This document shows, in pieces, positions 52,671 through 58,848 of a stretch of 58,848 nt of DNA. Position 1 is the first letter of the stretch; every line of letters starts with the position of its first letter. The notes beneath the pieces are model-generated. The model saw only the letters and a list, made by a program, of their open reading frames with translations. It ran no database searches and was not told the origin of the DNA. The position numbers were made by a program, and so were the translations under genes. Source of the DNA: Pseudooceanicola sp. (GTDB taxonomy: Bacteria > Pseudomonadota > Alphaproteobacteria > Rhodobacterales > Rhodobacteraceae); assembly GCA_002709085.1 (NCBI GenBank), contig PAPR01000036.1, forward strand, positions 1-58,848, read 5' to 3'.

Positions 52671-53716
52671 TGCGCTGCCTCGCCGTCCTGACGGTGCGCA
52701 ACGAAGGCGCCTTCTTGCTGGAATGGCTGGCCCATCACCGGGCCTGCGGGTTCACGGATTTCCTCGTCTTTTCCAACGATTGTCAGGACGGCACTGACCT
52801 GATGCTCGACCGGCTGGACGCCATGGGCGTGCTGCGCCATGTGCGCAACGATGGCCCCTACGAGCAAGGCGGCATCCAGTTTACCGCCTACAAGCAGGCC
52901 GACAGCATGGAGATCGTTCAACGCGCCGATTGGATTGTGACGCTGGATGTCGATGAATTCGTCAACATTCATACCGGTGACCACACCCTGTCGGCGCTCT
53001 TTGCCGCCCTGCCAGAGGCCAGTGCAATCACTCTAACGTGGCGGCTGTTCGGCTGCGGCGGGGTCGCGCGCTATTCGGACGCGCCCGTGACCGAAACCTT
53101 TCGGCGGGCCGCGCCTGTGGCGATGTATTGGCCCTGGCGCGCGGCGATGTTCAAAACGCTTTATCGCAATGACGGCACCTACCGGAAACTCGGGGTTCAC
53201 CGTCCCCGCGATGCCGACCCGGCCCGCCTTGAGCACGCGCGCTGGTTCGACGGCGAAGGGCGCGAGTTGGATGAGAAGTTCCGCACCACCCGTATTTTCA
53301 GCAATTACGGACGCTCGAACTACGCGCTGGTGCAGTTGAACCACTACCCCCTCGGCGCGATGGAAAGCTACGTGGTCAAGGCCGATCGCGGTCGCGCGGT
53401 CCACTCCGAGCATATGCTGGGGGTAGACTATTGGGTGGAGCGGAATTTCAACCAGGACGAAGACACCTCCATCTCCGCCCTCGCCCCCCGGATGCAGCGC
53501 GAGCTCGCCGCACTGAAAGGCGACGCGGACCTCGCCCACCTGCACGAAGCAGCGGTTGCATGGCGCCATAACCGTTTTGAGGCGCTGATGGCAAAAGAAC
53601 CTTACCGCGCGCTCTTTGGTCGCCTGCTGATGACGCCGCCGACGCGGGCACTGCCGCTGAACGAGGCGCAATTCCTCGTCGGCCACGCCAATCGTGCGCG
53701 CAAGACCGAACCATAG
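52670..53716 (+). CDS. Family 2-like glycosyltransferase, third paralogue
   Basis: 348 residues from the ATG at 52670. Same family as the first and fused copies: VLTVRNEGAFLLEWLAHHRA, SNDCQDGTDLMLDRLDAMG, VTLDVDEFVNIHTGDHT and VQLNHYPLGAMESYVVKADR. The DVDEF and the His of LNHY are conserved. Differences in the middle part (YWPWRAAMFKTLYRN) suggest a different acceptor. Coupled with the FkbM gene; 118 bp follow before the last gene of the region. Confidence 0.85.
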   Translation: MRCLAVLTVRNEGAFLLEWLAHHRACGFTDFLVFSNDCQDGTDLMLDRLDAMGVLRHVRNDGPYEQGGIQFTAYKQADSMEIVQRADWIVTLDVDEFVNIHTGDHTLSALFAALPEASAITLTWRLFGCGGVARYSDAPVTETFRRAAPVAMYWPWRAAMFKTLYRNDGTYRKLGVHRPRDADPARLEHARWFDGEGRELDEKFRTTRIFSNYGRSNYALVQLNHYPLGAMESYVVKADRGRAVHSEHMLGVDYWVERNFNQDEDTSISALAPRMQRELAALKGDADLAHLHEAAVAWRHNRFEALMAKEPYRALFGRLLMTPPTRALPLNEAQFLVGHANRARKTEP

Positions 53717-53834
53717 GCGCGGGCCTGCCGAAGATCCGAACCAAAAGCAGTGAGGAACACAGCTTTCTACACAATAGGTGGTAGTTGGTGCTAAGGTGAA
53801 CGCATATTCGCGACGACTCGCAGCAGGACGAACT

Positions 53835-54755
53835 ATGGACGGTAACTTTCCTCGCAATGACCTCGCCGGGCTGGACAAGTCCGAATGGATCGCCCGCGTG
53901 ATGGCCCTGGCGGATATCGAGGGCGCGGCGGACCGGCTGGGCGACGCGCATTTCGCGGCCTTCATCAAATCCGGCCCGGTCCTCCTGGTGACCTTCGAAA
54001 CCGTGCAGGGCATGCGTGGGCTGACCGAAACACAGCACCCCCTCGGCTGGCATCTGTCACAACGCCTCGGCTGGTCACATCTACTGCTGGCGAGCGACGG
54101 CGACACCTGGTTCCGCGACGCTGACGTCTATGCCTATTTCGACCAGTTGATCGACGAGGGCTTTTTTGACGACTATGAAACCGTTGTGTTCTACGGTGCC
54201 GGTCCCTGCGCCTATGCGGCGGCGACCTTTTCCGTGTCGGCCCCCGGCAGCGTGGTGGTCGCGATCCAGCCGCAGGCGACGCTCGACCCCGCGGTGGCCG
54301 AATGGGACGACCGCTTTGCCCACATGCGGCGCGTAGATTTTAGCGATCGCTACGGTTTTGCCCCTGACATGATCGAGGCGGCGAGCCGCGCCTATGTGAT
54401 CTACGATCCGGCCGAAACGCTGGATGCGATGCACGCCGCTCTCTTCACCCGCCCGAACGTGACAAAGTTCCGCATGCGCTACATGGGCGACGCCTTGCAA
54501 AGCCACCTTCTGTTCATGAAGCGGCTGTTCCCGCTGATTCAGGCGGCGGCATTGGATCGGCTGAACACACAGTCCTTTGCCCGCCTTTACCGGGCGCGGC
54601 GCAATCATCTGCCCTACCTCCGTCGCCTCCTGTCTCACCTCGAGGCGTCAGAGCGCCCGGACCTGACTGCGATCCTGTGCCGGAACGTCACCGCCCGCTA
54701 CAAAGCCCCCCGCTTTGCCCGACGGTTGCGCGCGATGAAGGCACAGGACGAATAA
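53835..54755 (+). CDS. Alpha/beta-hydrolase-like protein lacking the usual nucleophile
   Basis: 306 residues from the ATG at 53835 (MDGNFPRNDLAGLDKSEW), preceded by AGCAGGACG. No named family recognised. LLVTFETVQGMRGL looks like strand 3 of an alpha/beta hydrolase. VFYGAGPCAYAAATFS sits where relatives have a nucleophile elbow such as GSSMGGYAA; here the Ser position holds Gly and a Cys lies two residues later. A helical C-terminal region of about 100 residues follows. There is no signal peptide. Similar proteins are found in surface-polysaccharide loci. It is probably part of the glycan region, though 118 bp separate it from the operon and it may have its own promoter. Confidence 0.6.
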   Translation: MDGNFPRNDLAGLDKSEWIARVMALADIEGAADRLGDAHFAAFIKSGPVLLVTFETVQGMRGLTETQHPLGWHLSQRLGWSHLLLASDGDTWFRDADVYAYFDQLIDEGFFDDYETVVFYGAGPCAYAAATFSVSAPGSVVVAIQPQATLDPAVAEWDDRFAHMRRVDFSDRYGFAPDMIEAASRAYVIYDPAETLDAMHAALFTRPNVTKFRMRYMGDALQSHLLFMKRLFPLIQAAALDRLNTQSFARLYRARRNHLPYLRRLLSHLEASERPDLTAILCRNVTARYKAPRFARRLRAMKAQDE

Positions 54756-54824
54756 CGCAGCCGCCTCGCGTGCCCGCGCCAAAGGTGCTTCCATCCCGGC
54801 GCGCGCTTGTGTAATCGCGAGAGC

Positions 54825-55862
54825 ATGAGCACCAGCCTGACCCTCCGCCGTCCCGACGACTGGCACCTGCATCTGCGCGACGGCGCGATGATGGCCGCCG
54901 TCCTGCCTGAATCCGCGCGTCATTTCGCGCGCGCGATCATCATGCCGAACCTCGTGCCCCCCGTCGTGACCGCAGCCGAGGCCGCCGCCTACCGTGACCG
55001 CATCCTCGCCGCCCTGCCCGAGGATATGACGTTCGAACCGCTGATGACCCTCTACCTCACCGAAGAGACCGATCCCGAGGACGTCGCCGCCGCCTATCGC
55101 GACGGCATCGCGCGCGCGGTCAAACTCTATCCGGCGGGGGCGACGACGAACTCCGCCTCCGGCGTAACGGATTTCGACAAGGTGCGCCCGGTGCTGGAAA
55201 AGATGGCCGAGATCGGCATGCCGCTTTGCACCCACGGCGAAGTCACCGCGCCCGAGATCGACATTTTCGACCGCGAGGCCGCCTTCATCGACCGGGTGCT
55301 CGACCCGATCCGGCGCGCCACGCCGGGCCTGCGCGTGGTGATGGAACATATCACGACGGCGCAGGCGGCGGATTACGTGCGCGCGCATGACAAGGATCTC
55401 GGCGCGACGATCACGACGCATCACCTGATTATTAATCGCAACCATATCCTCGTCGGTGGCATCAAGCCGCATTACTATTGCCTGCCCGTCGCCAAGCGCG
55501 AAGAGCATCGGCTCTCCCTCGTCGCCGCCGCGACCTCGGGCGATGCGCGCTTCTTCCTCGGCACCGACAGCGCGCCGCATCCCGATCACCTCAAGGAACA
55601 CGCCTGCGGCTGCGCGGGCTGTTTCACCGCGACCAACACCATGGCCCTGCTCGCACATGTTTTCGAGGGGGCGGGCGCGCTCGACCGGCTCGAAGGGTTC
55701 ACCTCGCTCAACGGCCCGGCGTTCTATGGCCTGCCGGCGAATGACACCACGCTGACGCTGACGAAATCGGACACCCCGACCGCGTTCCCCTCCAAGATCG
55801 AGACAGAAACAGGCCCCGTCACCGTCTTTGATCCGGGCTTCCCGATCTATTGGTCGGCCTGA
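54825..55862 (+). CDS. pyrC: Dihydroorotase (class II, PyrC)
   Basis: 345 residues from the ATG at 54825 ([20 protein letters not shown]). It cyclises carbamoyl-aspartate in pyrimidine synthesis. The metal-binding [22 protein letters not shown] with the bridging carboxylated Lys, [16 protein letters not shown] and the catalytic Asp in [11 protein letters not shown] are all present. The length is that of the class II homodimeric type. pyrE follows on the same strand 76 bp later, with a motif copy between. Confidence 0.96.
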   Translation: MSTSLTLRRPDDWHLHLRDGAMMAAVLPESARHFARAIIMPNLVPPVVTAAEAAAYRDRILAALPEDMTFEPLMTLYLTEETDPEDVAAAYRDGIARAVKLYPAGATTNSASGVTDFDKVRPVLEKMAEIGMPLCTHGEVTAPEIDIFDREAAFIDRVLDPIRRATPGLRVVMEHITTAQAADYVRAHDKDLGATITTHHLIINRNHILVGGIKPHYYCLPVAKREEHRLSLVAAATSGDARFFLGTDSAPHPDHLKEHACGCAGCFTATNTMALLAHVFEGAGALDRLEGFTSLNGPAFYGLPANDTTLTLTKSDTPTAFPSKIETETGPVTVFDPGFPIYWSA

Positions 55863-55867
55863 CGATC

Positions 55868-55896
55868 CACTTGCCGAAAATATCCCCGCCGGAGGC
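55868..55896 (+). repeat. Dispersed intergenic motif, copy 3
   Basis: Between pyrC and pyrE. The 19 bases AAATATCCCCGCCGGAGGC at 55878-55896 are identical with 30629-30647. The left part (CACTTGCCG) is shorter than in the other two copies. Confidence 0.6.
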
Positions 55897-55938
55897 CTCC
55901 GCCCTCCCCATCTGACAGACACCGCGAAGGTAACGCCC

Positions 55939-56619
55939 ATGATCCCCGCCAGCTATCCCGCCCAAGACGACATCGCCCGGTTGACCGCTGGAATGCTGCT
56001 GGACATCAAGGCCGTGCATTTCAATTCGACCGAGCCCTTCACGCTTGCCTCCGGCCTGCCCAGCCCGACCTACATCGACTGTCGCAAGCTGATCTCCTAT
56101 CCGCGCATCCGCTCCACCCTGATGGATTTCCTGACCGTGACGGTCATGCGCAACGCGGGGCTGGAATCTTTTGACAATATCGCGGGCGGGGAAACCGCCG
56201 GCATTCCCTTTGCCGCGCTGGTCGCCGAACGCATGGCCCTGCCGATGACCTACGTGCGCAAGAAGCCCAAAGGCTACGGTCGCAACGCCCGGATCGAGGG
56301 CGAGATGCGTGAGAGCCAGCGCGTTTTGCTCGTCGAGGATCTGACGACCGACGGCGGCTCCAAGATCTCATTCGTCGATGCGATCCGCGAGACCGGGGCG
56401 GAGTGTGCCCATACCGGTGTGATCTTTTATTACGGCATCTTCCCCGAAACGGAAAAGACGCTCGGCGATCATGGGGTCGCACTGCATTACCTCTGCACTT
56501 GGTGGGATGTGCTGGCCGAGGCGCGGCGTCGGCAGGCCTTTGACGGCGAGACCTTGGCCGAGGTCGAGGCGTTCCTCAAGGCACCGCGCGCCTGGCAGGA
56601 TGCCCGCGCGAAAACCTGA
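55939..56619 (+). CDS. pyrE: Orotate phosphoribosyltransferase
   Basis: 226 residues from the ATG at 55939 ([20 protein letters not shown]). It makes orotidine monophosphate from orotate and PRPP. The PRPP-binding motif [20 protein letters not shown] (about residues 134-153) and the upstream [17 protein letters not shown] with the catalytic Lys are intact. [19 protein letters not shown] is the conserved N-terminal hood. Probably co-transcribed with pyrC, giving two consecutive pyrimidine genes. Confidence 0.95.
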   Translation: MIPASYPAQDDIARLTAGMLLDIKAVHFNSTEPFTLASGLPSPTYIDCRKLISYPRIRSTLMDFLTVTVMRNAGLESFDNIAGGETAGIPFAALVAERMALPMTYVRKKPKGYGRNARIEGEMRESQRVLLVEDLTTDGGSKISFVDAIRETGAECAHTGVIFYYGIFPETEKTLGDHGVALHYLCTWWDVLAEARRRQAFDGETLAEVEAFLKAPRAWQDARAKT

Positions 56620-57049
56620 CGATTCGGCGCGATCTCGCACCCCCTCGGCCCGCAGTGACAATTGCGCATGGTTCACGCGCAAAATCCTATTCGAAAGGAG
56701 TAGAGCCCCCGGCTTTAACGACTTTGGACCCGGTTTACTGCCTGTCCCGATAGGCTTGCACGCGTCACAAAATGAAGCGAGAGTCGAGACAAAGCTTACC
56801 AGATGTGGTATGAGAGAAAAGATACTCGCTTATCCACAGGATATCCAGATTGCCTGTTCGCAAGGGCTTCGGCTATCTAATTTGCTAATAGGCAGTTAAC
56901 GACCCGGTGATGGTTCTTGGGGAATGGTTCCGTCCACTCGGCAGGCAGTGACAGGCGAGCGAGGGAGAGGGCGAAGCGTTAACAGGCGCACGGTCTCTCC
57001 CGTAGCAATTCCCCGGCAATAATTCGATGACAGGGGCAGGACCAGGTAA
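56620..57049. other. 430-bp region upstream of dnaB, lower GC, with a DnaA box
   Basis: The region between pyrE and dnaB is clearly less GC-rich than its surroundings around 56770-56890. It contains one perfect DnaA box (56830-56838) and no gene that I can support. It probably carries the dnaB promoter. Confidence 0.5.
56830..56838 (+). promoter_or_regulatory. DnaA box (TTATCCACA)
   Basis: TTATCCACA is the perfect consensus DnaA box, 212 bp upstream of the dnaB start. No second perfect box was seen in the region, so regulation of dnaB is likelier than an origin. Confidence 0.5.
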
Positions 57050-58549
57050 ATGAACGATCTCGCGTATTTCAACGCCAGTGGGCAACCGTCGCCCGAAGTG
57101 GCGCAGGCCGATACCGTTCCGCATTCCATCGAGGCCGAGCAGCAGCTTCTCGGTGCGCTTTTGACCAACAACGATGTCTACGACCGCATCGCGCAACTGA
57201 TCCAGGCCGATCATTTTTACGAACCCGTGCATGGCCGCATCTTTGAGGTCGCCGCCGCCCGCATCGCCAAGAACGCCCTGGCCACGCCGGTGACGCTGAA
57301 GGCCTTTCTCGAAGATGACGAGGGCCTCAAGGAGCTGGGCGGACCGGGCTATCTCGCCCGGCTCGCGGGCGCGGCGATCGCCGCCTACGCGGTGCGCGAC
57401 TACGCGCAGATGATCTATGACCTTGCGATCCGGCGCGAATTGATCCTGCTGGGGCAGGATATCGCCGCCGAGGCGATGCGCATGGACGTGAAGAACGAGC
57501 CGAAGGAACAGATCGTCCAGGCGGAACAAAAGCTCTACAAGCTGTCCGAACAGGGCTCTGCCGATACCGGGTTCCAGTCCTTCCTGTCCGCCGTCACCGA
57601 TGCCGTCAACGTCGCCAACGCCGCCTATCAGCGCGAGGGCGGGCTGGCCGGCGTGTCGACCGGGTTGATCGACATGGACAAGAAGCTGGGCGGGCTGCAC
57701 AAATCCGACCTCCTGATCCTTGCGGGTCGTCCCTCCATGGGGAAAACTTCGCTAGCCACCAACATCGCCTTCAACGTAGCCAAGGCCTACCGGCGGGGCG
57801 CCTTGCCCGATGGCACCGAGGGCGCGGTCGAAGGCGGGGTCGTCGGGTTTTACTCACTGGAGATGAGCGCAGAGCAGCTCGCCGCCCGCGTCCTGTCCGA
57901 AGCGGCGGAGATCCCGTCGGAAAACATTCGACGCGGCGACATGACCGAAGGCGAATTCCGCCGTTTCGTGGATGCCGCCAAGCAGCTTGAAGCCTGCCCG
58001 CTGTTCATCGACGACACCCCCGCCCTGCCGATCGCGCAGTTGGCCGCGCGGGCGCGGCGGTTGAAGCGGACGCATGGGCTTGACCTGTTGATCGTCGACT
58101 ACCTCCAGCTTGTGCGCGGCACCGCCGAGAACCGGGTGAACGAGATCGCCGAGATCTCCATGGGCCTCAAGGCCATCGCCAAGGAGTTGAATATCCCCGT
58201 CGTCGCCCTGTCCCAGCTCAGCCGTCAGGTCGAAAGCCGCGAGGACAAGCGTCCGCAGCTTTCGGACCTGCGTGAATCAGGCTCCATCGAGCAGGACGCC
58301 GATGTGGTGATGTTCGTGTTCCGCGAGGAATATTACGTCGAACGCGAGAAACCTTCCGATGACCGGCTCGACGAAATGGCCGTCTGGCAGGACCGGATGG
58401 AAAAGCTGCACGGCAAGGCCGAGGTCATCATCGGCAAGCAGCGTCACGGTCCCATCGGCTCGATCGATCTGAGCTTTGAGGGACGCTTCACCCGCTTTGG
58501 CAACCTCGTGAAGCCGTGGCAGCAGGGCGAAGACAACCGTTACGAATGA
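57050..58549 (+). CDS. dnaB: Replicative DNA helicase DnaB
   Basis: 499 residues. The hexameric helicase opens the replication fork. The N-terminal domain (HSIEAEQQLLGALLTNNDVY) interacts with primase. The RecA-like motor has Walker A LAGRPSMGKTSLATNIAF near residue 226, FYSLEMSAEQLAARVL, Walker B LLIVDYLQLVRG, and LSQLSRQVESREDKRPQLSD with LRESGSIEQDADVVMFVFR. AEVIIGKQRHGPIG is the terminal DnaB4 loop. No intein interrupts it. The stop overlaps the start of the next gene. Confidence 0.97.
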   Translation: MNDLAYFNASGQPSPEVAQADTVPHSIEAEQQLLGALLTNNDVYDRIAQLIQADHFYEPVHGRIFEVAAARIAKNALATPVTLKAFLEDDEGLKELGGPGYLARLAGAAIAAYAVRDYAQMIYDLAIRRELILLGQDIAAEAMRMDVKNEPKEQIVQAEQKLYKLSEQGSADTGFQSFLSAVTDAVNVANAAYQREGGLAGVSTGLIDMDKKLGGLHKSDLLILAGRPSMGKTSLATNIAFNVAKAYRRGALPDGTEGAVEGGVVGFYSLEMSAEQLAARVLSEAAEIPSENIRRGDMTEGEFRRFVDAAKQLEACPLFIDDTPALPIAQLAARARRLKRTHGLDLLIVDYLQLVRGTAENRVNEIAEISMGLKAIAKELNIPVVALSQLSRQVESREDKRPQLSDLRESGSIEQDADVVMFVFREEYYVEREKPSDDRLDEMAVWQDRMEKLHGKAEVIIGKQRHGPIGSIDLSFEGRFTRFGNLVKPWQQGEDNRYE

Positions 58550-58848
58550 CGCGGATCGTCCGGATCGGCCCTGACACAATCGGATTGCTGGACCGGATCG
58601 CGCCGGATGTCTTTGACGCACCGATTGATCCCGAATTGATTGGCGCGATGTTCGCCGCCGGCAACCACCATTTGTTCGTGGCGCTGGACGCGGACCTCGT
58701 GGTCGGACAATGCCTCGGCATGGTGTTGCACGGGCCGGACCGTCCGGCGGCGCTCTATATCGATAATCTGGGCGTGACCGGGACGCATCGTCGGCAGGGG
58801 ATCGGGAGCGGACTGTTAAAGGCGATATTCGCCGCTGGAAAAGAGGCC
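58546..58848 (+). CDS. GNAT-family N-acetyltransferase, N-terminal part (runs off the window)
   Basis: 101 residues are visible. The start ATG overlaps the dnaB stop (ATGA). LYIDNLGVTGTHRRQGIGSG and the following LLKAIF form the acetyl-CoA-binding motif A (RRQGIGSG). The earlier HLFVALDADLVVGQCLGMVL is the family strand pair. Substrate unknown; the layout resembles small-molecule acetyltransferases. The C terminus is outside the window. Confidence 0.82.
   Translation, partial: MTRIVRIGPDTIGLLDRIAPDVFDAPIDPELIGAMFAAGNHHLFVALDADLVVGQCLGMVLHGPDRPAALYIDNLGVTGTHRRQGIGSGLLKAIFAAGKEA

Overview
The window is chromosomal DNA from a GC-rich alphaproteobacterium, most probably a member of the Rhodobacteraceae (Roseobacter group). 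The assignment rests on recognition of gene families and neighbourhoods, not on a database search. The supporting signs are DUF2842 next to purA, the sulfite-reduction operon with DUF2849 and DUF934, a MetR/metF divergent pair, an infC gene with a non-AUG start, a form II CoxL-like protein with CoxD/CoxE/XdhC accessory proteins, and a short intergenic motif containing AAATATCC that recurs downstream of genes. I found no insertion sequence, prophage or CRISPR array. One tRNA gene, Leu(UAA), is present.

Layout. 1-2.7 kb: the tail of a GGDEF protein, then a tightly packed minus-strand unit of EF-hand protein, ECF sigma factor, small membrane protein (probable anti-sigma factor) and CnrX-like periplasmic sensor. 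3.0-5.2 kb: DUF983, a NUDT19-like Nudix hydrolase and an EamA transporter. 5.36-5.72 kb: a frameshifted relic that looks like an ImuA-family gene. 5.9-12.7 kb: metG, tRNA-Leu, rhomboid protease, suhB, metR/metF with a phased TGAA operator array, and a thioesterase. 12.7-16.0 kb: a DUF2235 hydrolase overlapping an orphan CoxL-like molybdenum hydroxylase. 16.4-23.6 kb: housekeeping genes valS, purA, secG and pyrG.

23.8-33.3 kb: a hypothetical protein, a TerB/PhnD-like pair, then an amine/glutamate catabolic block made of an amino-acid-type binding protein, two GlnA/PuuA-like ligases flanking a PuuD-like amidotransferase, a PuuB-like oxidase and a DegT aminotransferase. 33.4-39.0 kb: an assimilatory sulfate/sulfite reduction operon (short siroheme synthase, DUF2849, cysI, cysH, DUF934, fpr) divergent from an Lrp/AsnC regulator. 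39.2-47.6 kb: two Ala/Thr/Glu-rich envelope proteins (one with an OmpA domain), infC, and molybdenum-hydroxylase maturation genes (MoeA-like, xdhC, coxE, coxD). The xdhC upstream region carries two identical perfect palindromes 40 bp apart with a third dyad between them.

47.8-54.8 kb is the most distinctive accessory region: a translationally coupled operon for a cell-surface glycan, with three paralogous glycosyltransferases, a sulfotransferase, a fusion of a degenerate sulfotransferase-like domain to a glycosyltransferase, an FkbM methyltransferase, and then an alpha/beta-hydrolase-like protein that seems to lack its nucleophile. 54.8-58.8 kb returns to core genes (pyrC, pyrE, dnaB, start of a GNAT gene), with a perfect DnaA box in the 430-bp region upstream of dnaB.
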